This document shows positions 18,039 to 28,494 of a stretch of 64,000 bases of DNA, one piece after another (position 1 is the stretch's first letter; each line of letters starts with the position of its first letter). This DNA comes from Thraustochytrium sp. TN22 (taxonomy: Eukaryota; Sar; Bigyra; Thraustochytrida; Thraustochytriidae). The notes beneath the pieces are model-generated. The model ran no database searches. It worked only from the letters and a program-made list of their open reading frames with translations, and was not told the DNA's origin. Both the position numbers and the translations under genes were made by a program. Location of the stretch: NCBI GenBank assembly GCA_013306675.1, contig JABLUY010000172.1, forward strand, positions 19,499 to 83,498. Reading direction: 5' to 3'.

Positions 18039-19424
18039 ATGGCGGGCTTCCGCGGGTTCGGCAGCTTCATGGTGGCGGAGAGCGTCGGCGAGATGCTGCA
18101 GCGCGCGTGCCGCGGCGAGGTGGTGGCGGCGCTCCCGTTCGCGGCCGCGAGCAAGACCGCGAGCAAGACCGCGAGCAAGACCGTGACGGCGACGCCCAAG
18201 AGGACGGGAGAGCAGCAGACGGCGGCTGTGGCCGCGAGCGACTTTGGGCTGGATCTAGATGGGTTCACCTTCGTGAACCATGGCGCCTTCGGCGCGGCGC
18301 TGCGCGTGGGCACGCAGCGCGCGCGAGAGTGGCGCGAGTATGCCGAGGGGCAGCCGCTGCGCTACTTCGACAGAGACCTCTTCCCCGGGCTCGTGGAGAG
18401 CGCGCGGCGGCTTGCAGGCTTCGTGGGCGCGCGGCCCGACCACCTCGCACTCACCAGCAACGCCACCGCCGGCCTGGACGCCGTCATGGCCAGCTGCGCC
18501 GCCGCGAGCCCGCTCAAGCGCGTCGTGATCTTCGACACCACGTATGGGAGCGTCAAGAAGATGGCTACGCGGCACTGGGCAGGGCGCGTGCAGGAGCTCC
18601 GTCTGCCGCTGCCGCTGCCGCTGGAGGATGAGACTGATCCTGTGCGCGCCCTCTGCGACGCCATCGAGGACCAGCTCGGCGAGGCAACTGGCGCCGACGT
18701 TGGGCTCGCGGTTGTCGATCATGTCACTTCCAACACCGCACTGCGACTGCCGGTGGAGGCTCTCTGCGACCTGTTCGCGGCGCGCGGCATCCCGATGTTG
18801 GTCGACGGCGCGCACGGGCCCTGGGCCACCGATTTGAATTTGGCTGCGCTCCCGCACTGTGACTACTACGTCGGCAACTGCCACAAGTGGCTCTGCGCGC
18901 CCAAGTCCGTCGGATTTCTCTACGCGCGTGACCCCATTCTCGCGCGCGACGCTGCCCCGCTGCGCCCACGCATCACCTCGCACGGAGACGAGGCTGCCTT
19001 CCCCGACTCGTTCTACTGGGACGGCTGCCGCGATTACGCGGCGGCGCTCGCGCTGCCGGCTGTGCTCGATGTCTGGGACGGCGGCCAGGCCGCGCAGGCC
19101 CGCGCGCAGGCCGTGGATCTCGTCCACCGTGCCGGCGCCATGCTCGAGGACCGCTGGGCCACAGCGCACCTGCGCCTCGCGCCGCGCGGCAGCTCGCTCT
19201 TGGACGTGCCCATGACGCTGGTTGGCCTGCCCGTGGAGGGCGGCGCCACCTCCGCGGACGCGCACGGGCTTCAGGAGGCGCTCTACCACGAGCACCGCGT
19301 GGAGTGCCCGGTCAAGCTCATCCACGGCCGCCTCTACTTGCGCATCTCCGCGCATGTGTACAACGAGCTCGCCCACTACGAGGCGCTCGCGCGCGCCGTG
19401 GACGCCTGCCTCGGCCGTGCCTGA
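18039..19424 (+). CDS. PLP-dependent class V aminotransferase (isopenicillin-N epimerase / cysteine desulfurase-like)
   Basis: This 461-aa fold-type I PLP enzyme has the typical class V signatures: FVNHGAFGAAL near the N-terminus, LTSNATAGLDAVM (phosphate-binding region), VVDHVTSNTALRLPVE, LVDGAHGPWATDLNL with the PLP-ring Asp, and GNCHKWLCAPKSVGFL, whose Lys283 should form the Schiff base. The layout resembles isopenicillin-N epimerase-like proteins and the Egt2/EgtE C-S lyases more than mitochondrial NFS1, since the NFS1 C-terminal catalytic Cys loop is not evident. The substrate cannot be assigned. The N-terminal 70 residues include an AAASKTASKTASKT repeat and are not a clear targeting peptide. 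A decayed copy of its 3' end lies just downstream. Confidence 0.88.
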   Translation: MAGFRGFGSFMVAESVGEMLQRACRGEVVAALPFAAASKTASKTASKTVTATPKRTGEQQTAAVAASDFGLDLDGFTFVNHGAFGAALRVGTQRAREWREYAEGQPLRYFDRDLFPGLVESARRLAGFVGARPDHLALTSNATAGLDAVMASCAAASPLKRVVIFDTTYGSVKKMATRHWAGRVQELRLPLPLPLEDETDPVRALCDAIEDQLGEATGADVGLAVVDHVTSNTALRLPVEALCDLFAARGIPMLVDGAHGPWATDLNLAALPHCDYYVGNCHKWLCAPKSVGFLYARDPILARDAAPLRPRITSHGDEAAFPDSFYWDGCRDYAAALALPAVLDVWDGGQAAQARAQAVDLVHRAGAMLEDRWATAHLRLAPRGSSLLDVPMTLVGLPVEGGATSADAHGLQEALYHEHRVECPVKLIHGRLYLRISAHVYNELAHYEALARAVDACLGRA

Positions 19425-19507
19425 TCGGCCACGTCCAAGTCATCAAGAGCTTCTTGCCCGTGGACGTTGATGGCTTCAAGTTGCCACGTCCGTGGACGCG
19501 CGCGCCG

Positions 19508-19637
19508 CGCTTCAGGAGGCACACTCTTCCGCGAGCACCGCGTCGCATGCTCGGTCAAGCTCATCCATGGCCGTCTGTACCTATGCATCTCCGCGCATGT
19601 CCTTCGCGTCGTGGACACCTGCCTCGGCCGTGTCTGA
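19508..19637 (+). pseudogene. Decayed duplicate of the aminotransferase 3' end
   Basis: From CTTCAGGAGGC to a TGA stop at 19635-19637, this segment matches 19269-19424 of the upstream gene (GAGCACCGCGT, GTCAAGCTCATCCA, CATCTCCGCGCATGT, GCCTGCCTCGGCCGTG), with point changes and an internal deletion of about 27 bases. It lacks the rest of the enzyme and has no separate start, so it is a 3'-end relic and not a gene. Confidence 0.85.
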
Positions 19638-19686
19638 TCACGTTGGTTTGTTTGTTCAAAATCGACTTGATACCCACCTTCTCATT

Positions 19687-20154
19687 TCATACATGATGGC
19701 CTGCGCAGCGCCCGTCGTCAACGTCGACCTTGTCTCCGTCCTCGTCCTCGTCCTCAACGTTCGCCACCGCCTCCTCATCGTCCTCTGCCTCGAGGTCGTG
19801 GTCGTCCAGCACGAGCTTGCCCGGGCGCCCGAGCCTCGCGGCGCGGCGGCGAACCACGACGAGGCCGTGTACTCCTCCTCCGCCACGAGCGCCGCGGGCG
19901 ATGTCCACGAGGCCGCGAGCGCGAGCTTGGCAGCGCCGCTGCAACGCGGCGTACTGCGCCCGGAGCCCGCGCGCGTAGGGCGAGGGGCGCGCGACCTCCG
20001 CGAAGGCGCGCCACTCGGCGTCGGAGCGCCGCCCCGAGACCGCCCCGGACAAGAACGCCGCGGCGGCGCGCGCGAGCTGGCGCGAGACGCGCACGCGCGT
20101 CCACTGCGAGCGCGCAGCCGCGTTGACGGCCTCGTGGCTGTTTTCGTTCTCCAT
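19687..20154 (-). CDS. Small hypothetical protein with acidic tail
   Basis: 155 aa, starting MENENSHEAVNAAARSQW. The first half looks amphipathic and protein-like (RQLARAAAAFLSGAVSG, AEWRAFAEVARPSPYARG). The second half is Gly/Arg-rich and ends in an Asp/Glu-rich tail. I recognise no family. It sits between the aminotransferase relic and the DUF900 gene. Overlapping frames on the same strand are also open, so the reading frame and even the gene's existence are uncertain; it could be one exon of a spliced gene. Confidence 0.35.
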   Translation of the reverse strand: MENENSHEAVNAAARSQWTRVRVSRQLARAAAAFLSGAVSGRRSDAEWRAFAEVARPSPYARGLRAQYAALQRRCQARARGLVDIARGARGGGGVHGLVVVRRRAARLGRPGKLVLDDHDLEAEDDEEAVANVEDEDEDGDKVDVDDGRCAGHHV

Positions 20155-20281
20155 CGGCGCGCCGAGCCCGGCGTCCTGAGCGAGGCTTTGACAATTTCGA
20201 TTTGCAGCTCCGAGTCGTCCGAGGTGTCGCCATGCACCTCGGCCTCGCGGAGGCGCCGCCTTCGCGCTGCAGCCTTTGCGG

Positions 20282-23200
20282 TTAGTTCTCGTTGACGATG
20301 AAGGCCGGGGCCTGGCAGTACGAGTAGATGTTGCCGTCGCGGTGCAGGAGCATGGAGCGGTCCGCAGCGCGGCGGCCGGTGACGATGAGCTCCTGCAGGT
20401 CCTCGACGAGCACGGGGTTGAGGTTGAAGTAGTTGTGGCGCAGCTTGTGCACGTTGGCCTCCATGTGCGTGGTGTCGATGGCGTCCAGGTCGAGCCAGGG
20501 GCGCTGCGAGGTCTGGCGGCGGCGGCGCTTGCGCGCGGAGCGCGGGCCGCGGCGCACGCGGTGCAGCAGCGTCTGCGAGGCGCCTAGGAGGAGCGAGGCG
20601 GAGTGCTGCACGATGCGCTGGTGCTCGAGGCAGGGCGCGAAGAGGGAGAAGATGCTGCGCCCCACAGTGAGCTGCTTGGAGAAGAGGCGGTCCTGGCCCT
20701 GCGTGCGCACCATCTCGTCCTCGTCGGGCCCGCGGAAGCAGCACATGCAGGCGGCCGGGCAGCACGAGTCGGGGTCCCGCGGTGCGCTGTACTGCGGCGC
20801 GTCCTCGCCGGCGCGGTGCGTGGGCGCGGCCAGGTGCGGCGGGTAGCAGTCCGTGCCAAAGTAGTATTTGATGGTCTGCATGATGCCGTTGCCGCACTCG
20901 CTCCAGAAGAGGGCGCCGTCGCGGCGATTGCCCACCACGGTGATGTGGTCGCACACGCAGCGCAGCGTCGCGAAGCCATGGTCCACGAAGCTCGCCAGGG
21001 GGTAGTCCGGGTTGAGCAGGGTCACGGTGCGCGCGCGCAGGAGCGGGCGGCCGTCGGCGCCTGGGCCCGCGTCCGTGGAGGACGCACCGCTGGCGCCGCG
21101 CGCGCGCGCGCCGTCCAGCGCGCCGCTCGGCCCGCGCTGCGCCGCCGCAAAGTCTGGCGCCAGCGAGAAGCGCTGCGAGACTGCGCTGCGCGTGCCATCG
21201 GGGCGGTCCGCGAAGGCGCCCATGAGCGCGTGCACGCCGAGGCTGTGCGTGAGGAAGTGGATGTCGCGGATGCCGGCGTCGCGCAGACCGTCGAGCATCT
21301 CGCCGAAAGCCTGCACCGTGCGCTCGTCCGAGGCCTTCTCCACGGCCCACAGGTAGGTGGCCACCTGGCCGGCTGGCCAGTTGAACACGAAGGGCTTGAT
21401 GTGTGCCGGGAAATGGCCCATGGCCAGGAACTGGCCGAGACGCTCCAGGTTGTTGCGCAGCGACGAGTTGAACCCCGGCACGAAGATGAGCGCCTCGGCG
21501 TGGCCCTCAAGGCTGGACCGCCAGTCGCGCACCCGCAGGTGCGGCATGCTGGCCTGTCCGTTCGCACCGTACATGAGGTCGTCACTCGCGCCGCCGCCGC
21601 CGCCAGCACCACCGTCTGGGTCCCGGACGTCGCTGTGCAGCAGGAGGTGCCGCAAGCTGTCCGGCACGCCGGCGCCGGGCCCGCGCGCGCCGTTCGCGCC
21701 ACGGGCCGTCGGCTCTAGGCTGAAGGCGGCGTTGTCGTACTCGACCGAGTCCGCGTCCGAGAAGCGGCCGCCGTCGAGGCTCTCGCCCTGGCGCGCCCAG
21801 GGCGACGGCCGCGCCCAGCCGCCGGTACCAAGCCCCGTGCTCGCGGCGGCGGGCGGCGTCGTGCCCCACGGCGGGCGCTCCTCGCGCAGACTCACGAAGT
21901 TGTCCTCCTCGCCAGCGTCCGAGAAGAAGTCGCTCGAGCCGCGCCGCTCGACGACCGGTGTTCGCGCGCCCACCTTGGACCGGCCCGGGTTGAACTGGGC
22001 GCTCGTGTCGCCGTTGTTGCCCTCGGCGTCGTCCTCCGACGCGTCCTCGTCCTCGTCCTCGTCTTCGGCGTGTCTGGCGAGCGCGCCGGGCTGGCCGGCC
22101 TCCGCAAAGCCGAGCGAGGACCGCAGCGAAGGCGTGCGCGTGCTGCTGGGAAAGTCACCTTCCAGCAGGCCGTCCAGGCTGTCCACGGTGTCGAGCTCGT
22201 CCGAGGCGTCGAGCGGCGCTGACGCCACGGAGATCATGGTCTCGGCGCGCGCGGCGGCCCCGAAGCGGCGGCCCATCTTCTCGTGCGCGGCGGCTATGGC
22301 CGTCGCCGTGGTGGCGGCCGCCCCGGCCAGGCTACCGTCCTGCCCGGGCATCACAACGTCTACGACGACCTGGCGCACGTCCTCCTGCGAAGAGCCGCCG
22401 CTGGGCGTGTGGCCCGACACCGAGACGCCGCGGGCCTGACTGGCTGTGATGAGCACGCTCGTGACCGGGTGCACGGCGGAGAGGAACTTGAGGCGCTGCA
22501 GGCAGTCAGTGAGCGAGGCGGCCAGACGCAGCCCTGCGGCCGGCGACTCCTCGAGGCAAAGCGAGGAGCGCGTCTCCAGCTGATGGCCCTCGCCGGCAGG
22601 CTCGCCGGCCGGCTCGAGCTCGAACGGGCCGAAGAGCACGCGCGCCGCGGGCAGGTGCGAGAAAAACTCGCCTGAGACGCTGCACTCGACCGAGGCGACG
22701 CCGCAGCGCGTCGGATTGCGGTTCGTGGGAAAGAGCTTGAAGCTCCCAAACTCATCGTCCGTGGCACACACGAAGCCGATGAGGATGGTGTCGAAGGCGC
22801 AGCCGGAGCCAAACTCGCGCGAGCGAAAGGGCCCCACCGGACGGCCGTTCTCCCACCAGCCCGTGAGAATCTCGCCGTGGTACGCGTCGTCCATCCAGTG
22901 ACCCAGGCCGTGCGGCAAGCCCTCCTCGTTGGTCTCGCCGCGATATGTGCACGTGTAGCGGTGCGAGAGCCCGCTCGCGTACGTGAGCGTCCATGGGCCA
23001 ATCATACGCACCTCCCACCACGAGATGGCGCCCACGTGGCGCCGAAACCAGTCGGACGCCAGCAGTCGCGGGTACCCATAGTGCACGAAGAGATAGATGC
23101 TGAGCGTGAGCAGCTCCACCACCAGCAGGCCTACGGTGAGCCAACCGGGCGACTTGGACGCGAAGAGGTTATACTCCTTGTGCAGCATGATATTGATCGC

Positions 23201-23665
23201 CTCCGCAAGCATGAGCCAGTACAGCATCCACCGGAAGACCACGATGATGCGCGTCAGCGTGTACACGACCATGGCTACCGTGATAATGGTGACCAGGCCC
23301 CAGAACCCTAGCTGGCCAAAGGTAAGCTTGACTGAGAACGCCTCCTTGGACAGGCTCGCGCCCGCCACGCCAAAGACCAGCAGCAGCGTGAGGAAGGCCC
23401 ACCACGTCGTGTACGGGCGATCCGAGCTGTAGGTGCCCCAGATGCGCCGAAGGTGCTTGCGCATCTCCATGTGCTGGAACGTCACGTCCACCGGCGTCGC
23501 CTGCGCGCGCTTCCACCGCCGCCGCCGCCGCGTGCCGCCCGTGGCCGCGGCGGCGCCGCCATCCAGGCCGCTCGCGCCGCCGCTGCCATCCCACCCGCTG
23601 CTGCCGCCGCTGCTCTCCGCGGTCGCCGGCGGCCGCTGCAGCAGGCCCTCCTCCAGCGTGCTCAT
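20282..23665 (-). CDS. Multi-pass membrane protein with DUF900-type alpha/beta hydrolase domain
   Basis: 1127 aa from ATG 23665 (MSTLEEGLLQRP, a dileucine-type N-terminus). Roughly four hydrophobic helices lie between about residues 84 and 205 (WWAFLTLLLVFGVAG, FWGLVTIITVAMVVYTL, FRWMLYWLMLAEAINI, LTVGLLVVELLTLSIYLF). A long, partly disordered Ser/Asp/Glu-rich region follows. The C-terminal third has the hydrolase signatures EALIFVPGFNSS, HFLTHSLGVHALMGAF (nucleophile candidate Ser808 in a T-H-S-L-G elbow), ARTVTLLNPDYP and HITVVGNRRDGALFW. These fit the DUF900 alpha/beta hydrolase family. Activity is unknown; a membrane-associated esterase or lipase is plausible. The frame runs upstream to 23755, but only from a non-ATG codon. 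Confidence 0.82.
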   Translation of the reverse strand: MSTLEEGLLQRPPATAESSGGSSGWDGSGGASGLDGGAAAATGGTRRRRRWKRAQATPVDVTFQHMEMRKHLRRIWGTYSSDRPYTTWWAFLTLLLVFGVAGASLSKEAFSVKLTFGQLGFWGLVTIITVAMVVYTLTRIIVVFRWMLYWLMLAEAINIMLHKEYNLFASKSPGWLTVGLLVVELLTLSIYLFVHYGYPRLLASDWFRRHVGAISWWEVRMIGPWTLTYASGLSHRYTCTYRGETNEEGLPHGLGHWMDDAYHGEILTGWWENGRPVGPFRSREFGSGCAFDTILIGFVCATDDEFGSFKLFPTNRNPTRCGVASVECSVSGEFFSHLPAARVLFGPFELEPAGEPAGEGHQLETRSSLCLEESPAAGLRLAASLTDCLQRLKFLSAVHPVTSVLITASQARGVSVSGHTPSGGSSQEDVRQVVVDVVMPGQDGSLAGAAATTATAIAAAHEKMGRRFGAAARAETMISVASAPLDASDELDTVDSLDGLLEGDFPSSTRTPSLRSSLGFAEAGQPGALARHAEDEDEDEDASEDDAEGNNGDTSAQFNPGRSKVGARTPVVERRGSSDFFSDAGEEDNFVSLREERPPWGTTPPAAASTGLGTGGWARPSPWARQGESLDGGRFSDADSVEYDNAAFSLEPTARGANGARGPGAGVPDSLRHLLLHSDVRDPDGGAGGGGGASDDLMYGANGQASMPHLRVRDWRSSLEGHAEALIFVPGFNSSLRNNLERLGQFLAMGHFPAHIKPFVFNWPAGQVATYLWAVEKASDERTVQAFGEMLDGLRDAGIRDIHFLTHSLGVHALMGAFADRPDGTRSAVSQRFSLAPDFAAAQRGPSGALDGARARGASGASSTDAGPGADGRPLLRARTVTLLNPDYPLASFVDHGFATLRCVCDHITVVGNRRDGALFWSECGNGIMQTIKYYFGTDCYPPHLAAPTHRAGEDAPQYSAPRDPDSCCPAACMCCFRGPDEDEMVRTQGQDRLFSKQLTVGRSIFSLFAPCLEHQRIVQHSASLLLGASQTLLHRVRRGPRSARKRRRRQTSQRPWLDLDAIDTTHMEANVHKLRHNYFNLNPVLVEDLQELIVTGRRAADRSMLLHRDGNIYSYCQAPAFIVNEN

Positions 23666-24733
23666 CGCTCTTGCGCTCTTGCGCCGCCCCGCCGCGCCCT
23701 GCCGCGCCGCGCAGCGCAGTGCCGCGCAGCCCTGCTGACCGTCAAGGCCCGTCAAGGTTCAACGCCGGGTTCGCGCTCTGCTACGAGTTCTGGGACGACC
23801 GCGAGGACGGCGCGGCGCCTCACTGTCAGTCACAGCCAATGCTGCTGCTCAAGAAGGATCTTTGCTGCTAGAGAGCAGCTGCAGATGGCCTCACGACTGG
23901 CAGCTGGGGAGGCCCATCCTCGCATCTGCCGTGTAAGTAAAGATGAGGTGCCGGAGGCCTGCCGAAGGCTTGCCGAAGGCTTTTGCCGAAGATGGCCGAA
24001 GCGAGCTTGCTGCGGTGGCTGGCGCAAGGGCATCCTCTCTGTGCTTGCTCGTTCGACTGGGCTTGCGAGGCACTCGAGATGATCTGACTATCTTAATGTG
24101 TGTGCAAGGCCACATGAGAGAGGCGACCGGAGCGCTCCGGCTGGCGTTGCGCTCGCACGCAGACAATGGACACCTGCATGACACTACTGACGAGCTTGCT
24201 CAGCATTTCTTCTTCTCGCTTTGCCTTCGAGCTAGCCTGTCACGCTGGGATGATATTGACGCGAGTCAAGCCATCGCGTAGCGCGCTGATCGATGTGGAC
24301 CTCGCATGGAAGCGAAAGCCATTGATGCGTGATGTTGACGCAAGGCTGTCAAGCTTGCCGAGCTTGTCAGGCCTTTGCCAAGTGCTGGCCGGACTTGCCT
24401 GGCGTTCTGGCCTTGATGCGAAAGCCCTCCTGCGATCCAAGTGCCTGCCTGCCTGCCCGTCGATGCGCCTGTCGACGCCCCTCCCTTCCTCGTCATCCTT
24501 CTTCAAGTTATCGTCGTCTCGTCTCTCATCATGCTCATCATGCAGTGCAGTCCGCCAAAGAGGTCAAGCGCGCGCGACGGCGCGCGAGCGCGGGCGGCGC
24601 GAGGCTGGCGGGCAGCCTGCGGCCCGCACGCAGACGCCGACTCCGTCGCGGACGCCGACGCGACGCCGACGCAGAGGCTCGTAGGCCTGCAGAGTCGTAG
24701 CAGGTGACACGGTCGGACGCCAGGAGCGACACC
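23666..24733. other. Divergent intergenic spacer
   Basis: About 1.07 kb separates the DUF900 gene (-) from the VWA8-like gene (+). It contains an imperfect run of GCCGAAGGCTT-type units near 23950-24000 and Cys/Leu-rich short ORFs with no recognisable motif. No gene is seen. Confidence 0.5.
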
Positions 24734-26841
24734 ATGGCGCTCACGAGGCTGCGCGGCGCGTTGCCGACGCTGCGTCGCGAGAGCAGGCGCGCGGTGGTGA
24801 GACCGGCGACGACTCATGCGGGCCGGCGCGTCCTGTCCTCAACATCGTCCTCAGAAGACACGCCGCCGCGCGTGGTGAGCGTGGGCGACGTGTCGCACGA
24901 GTTCACGGCGGCCAAGGACCTGTCCCGCGTGCCGAGCGGGTACGAGCGCGCAGATGGGTCGGCGGCGTCGCAGACGGCACTGGCGCACCTGCGGTGGATG
25001 CTGCAAAAGGACAAGCTGGGCCAGGACATGTTTTTGCTGGGCCCGCCCGGCCCCGCGCGGCGGTGGCTCGCGTTGCGGTACGCGGAGCTGACGAACCGCG
25101 AGGTGGAGTACGTGTCCATCAGCCGCGACACGACGGAGAGCGACCTGAAGCAGCGGCGCGAACTGGTGCGCGGGTCGGCGCTCTTCGCGGACCAGGCGCC
25201 GGTGCGCGCGGCGCTGCACGGGCGGCTGCTCATCATCGACGGCATCGAGAAGGCGGAGCGCAACGTGCTGCCGACGCTCAACAACCTTCTGGAGAACCGC
25301 GAGATGCAGCTCGAGGACGGCCGCTTCTTGATGGACCCGAAGCGGTACGCGGAGCTCAAGGACCAGGTTGCCATGAGCGCGACGCAAAGCCACATTGTCC
25401 CGACGCACCCGGACTTCCGCGTGATCGCGCTTGGTGTGCCGGTGCCGCCGTATCGCGGCAAGCCGCTGGACCCCCCGCTGCGCTCGCGCTTTCAGGTGCG
25501 CGTCGTGGAGCCTGCGGCGGCCAGCGAGGCGTGGGGCGACGTAGTGAATGCCGTGGCCGCGGCCGATCCGGACGCGATCCCGGCTGGCGGGGCGGCACCC
25601 GGCGACCTGCCGCGGCTCGCCGCCCTCACGAGCGCGGCCGGCACGCTGCGCGTCATGGAGGAGACCTGGCTCGCGCCGCCGGGTGACGAGACCGCGGTGC
25701 AGGGCGTGCCTCACTTCCCGGAAACAACGCTGCCGCAGCTGGCCGCCCTGGTGCACGCCTTCCCACGCGACGCGGTCGCCACCGTGCTGGCGCGCGCCTT
25801 TCCGTACTTTGGCACTGCGCCCGGCCCCAAGTCGCAGGAGGCGTTGCGCAAGACGTGCTCGCTGCTGCTTGAGGACCGCGCCGCGGCGCTGCTCACGGGC
25901 GAGGGCCGCCCGACGATGTCGGCGCGCGATCCAGCCAGCTTCCACCACACGAGCTACACGCTCGCGGACGTGACGCCGGCGCCCGAGTCGGACCGCGCGG
26001 ACTTTGTGTTTGCGCCTGCTGGCACTCGAGAGGGTCGCGTCACGCTGCAGGGCTTCGTGGGCCCGCAGCTGGCGGGCGGGGAGGCGGGCGAGCGTCTCTC
26101 GCTGGACTCGCGGCCCTTTCACGCGATTGACGAGCACGAGATGCTGGTGAGCGCCATGGCGCAGGACCACTGCGTGGGGCGCGACCTCCTGCTGCTGGGC
26201 GAGCCGGGCAGCGGCAAGTCCCGACTGGCGGAGCACTTTAGCGAGCGCCTCGGCTACCCGACGACGCTCTTCAGCCTGTACAAGGACATGAGCGCGCGCG
26301 ACCTCCTGCAGCGGCGCACGACGGACAGCGAGGGCAACACGGGGTGGGAGTACAGCCCGCTGGTCAACGCGGCGATCCGCGGCGACCTACTCGTACTGGA
26401 CGGAGTCGACCGCGTGGACCCGGAGACGCTCACGGTGATCCAGCGTCTGCTGTGCGACCGCGAGGCCGAGCTCTTTGACGGCAAGCGCCTGCGCGCACCG
26501 GGCAGCCCGGGCGCGGCGGCAGAGGCTGGCGACGACGCCGAAGCCGAGGTCATCGCGGTGCACCCGCGTTTCCGCGTCGTGGCGCTGGCCACCACGGCGG
26601 GCGGCGGCGCCCGGGACGCGCAGGCCTGGCTGAACGCGGACCTGCTCGCCATGTTCTCCGTGCATCACCTGCGGCGCATGTCGCCGGCCGACCATGAGGT
26701 CATTGTGCGTGCCTGCCTGCAGAACGTGCCGGGTGACTTTCTCGCGCTGCTGCGCGAGTTCTCCGCGGCGCTCCTTGAGCCGCGCGACCCGAAGCCGCCG
26801 TCGGCCCAGACGAGCAGCACGTCCAACGCCAAGAGGCAGCC

Positions 26842-26879
<38 letters not shown>

Positions 26880-28204
26880 GCGAGCAGGATGAGGACCTAG
26901 TCTCGCGCGCAGCCGCGCTGGGTGTGCGCCCACTCTCGCTGCGCCAGGTGATGCGCCTGTGCCGATTCGCAGACGCCTTCCCGCAGCAGGCGCTGCCGGA
27001 GATGCGCGAGCGCCTGCGTACCGTGATGCTGGGCCAGTTCCTGCCGCACTCGCAGTTCCGTGCGCTTGAGGAGCTCATGGACAGTGTGGGCATCCCAGCC
27101 GACGCGAGCAGCGGCGCCGGCACGGCGAGTCGTGAGGCGCCCGGCACGCACATCAAGATCCAGCTTGAGGCGGACGCTGTGCGCATCGGTGACGTGCGCG
27201 CGCCCGTGTCCGCGCCTGAGGCGCCCGAGCTCGTACCAGCGCCCGTGTTCTTTGACATCCCCAAGCATCGCGAGCTCCTGCGCGACATGCTCGAGGACGT
27301 GGTCTCTGGCGAGCACGCGCGCCACCTCCTACTCATCGGCAACCAAGGCGTTGGCAAGAACAAGCTGGCGGACCGCCTTCTGCAGCTCATGCAGAAGGAG
27401 CGCGAGTACATCCAGCTGCACCGTGACTCTACGGTCGGCAGCCTCACGCTCTCGCCGAGCCTGCGCGACGGCATCGTGGTCTGGGACGACTCTCCGCTCG
27501 TGCGCGCCGCCGTGCGCGGGCGTGCGCTCATGGTGGACGAGGTCGACAAGGCGCCGCTCGAGGTGGTCTCCGTGCTCAAGGCGCTCGTCGAGGATGGTGA
27601 GCTGCTGCTTGCGGACGGCCGTCGCCTCGTTTCGCGCAGCCGCTTCGCGGTCGCCGAGCGCCTCGGCAAGACCGACCGCCTGCTCCCGCTGCACCCGGAT
27701 TTCATGATGGTCGTGCTCGCCAACCGCCCGGGCTTTCCCTTTCTTGGCAACCACGTCTTCCGCGAGATCGGTGACATTTTCTCGGCGCACGTCATCCCCA
27801 ACCCTGATGCGGCCTCTGAGCTCGAACTCTTGCAGGCCTACGCGCCCAATGTCGATCGCGGCGTGCTCGCCAAGCTCGTCGCCGCCTTCTCCGAGCTCCG
27901 GGCCCTCGTTGCTGATGGCGTCCTCGTCTACCCGTACAGCACGCGCGAGGCCGTCGCCGTCGCCAAGCATCTCGAAGCCTTCCCGTCCGACGGCCTCGTG
28001 CATACGCTCGAGAACGTCCTCGGATTCGACACTTTTGACCCGCAGACCATGGACGTCATTGTGGCTGCTTTTCAGCGCCACGGCATCCCGCTGCTCTCAC
28101 CGCGCGCGCGCAAGCACGACCCGGATGCCACGCGCTACACAGTTGCCGTCGCCGCTCCGCACAAGCTCCCGCGCCCCTTCCCAACCGAAGAGTGGACCAC
28201 CTAG
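24734..28204 (+). CDS. VWA8-like mitochondrial AAA+ ATPase, lacking the C-terminal vWA domain
   Basis: 1156 aa from an ATG in good context (ACCATGG). The N-terminus is Arg/Ser/Ala-rich (MALTRLRGALPTLRRESRR), typical of a mitochondrial presequence. Three dynein/midasin-type AAA+ modules follow. Module 1 has a degenerate Walker A (GPPGPARRW, no GKS/T), as I recall for animal VWA8, with SRDTTESDLKQRRE and EKAERNVLPTLNNLLENRE. Module 2 has GEPGSGKSRL (Lys495) and LLVLDGVDRVD. Module 3 has GNQGVGKNKL (Lys875) and ALMVDEVDKAP. A polyQ tract (about 26840-26878) lies between modules 2 and 3. VWA8 proteins normally reach about 1900 aa and end in a vWA domain; this one stops soon after module 3 (FPTEEWTT), so it is either a natural short form or the remainder is on an unseen exon. 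Confidence 0.88.
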
Positions 28205-28494
28205 GATTAATAGTCGCGAAATCAGGCACAAAAACCAAGCACTACCTCTCCTGTACAGGCAGGAGAAGCATTCTTGTGCGGGCGGTGGCTGCCAGTGCCG
28301 CGTGTTTCAACTCTCGACTGGACTCGGCAGCGAGCCTTGTACAATCTCGGGTTAGCAGTCGCTCTGGGACATTCTGACTGCAGCGCAACTGCGCTCAGAC
28401 CTCCATCTCGACCCGTTTGGAAAAGCGAGCACCTCTCCGCAATGTGGCTTCAAGCTGATGATTCGAGCGTGCTCCTTCTTTTTGTGGCGCGCAT
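28205..28494. other. Spacer downstream of the VWA8-like gene
   Basis: No vWA-type continuation of the upstream gene is visible in any frame, and there is no other recognisable coding signal. Confidence 0.5.

Noticed and set aside
19656-21350. 564-codon minus-strand frame overlapping the DUF900 gene
   Set aside because: Out-of-frame shadow of a gene with clear domain motifs; Arg/His/Pro-rich composition.
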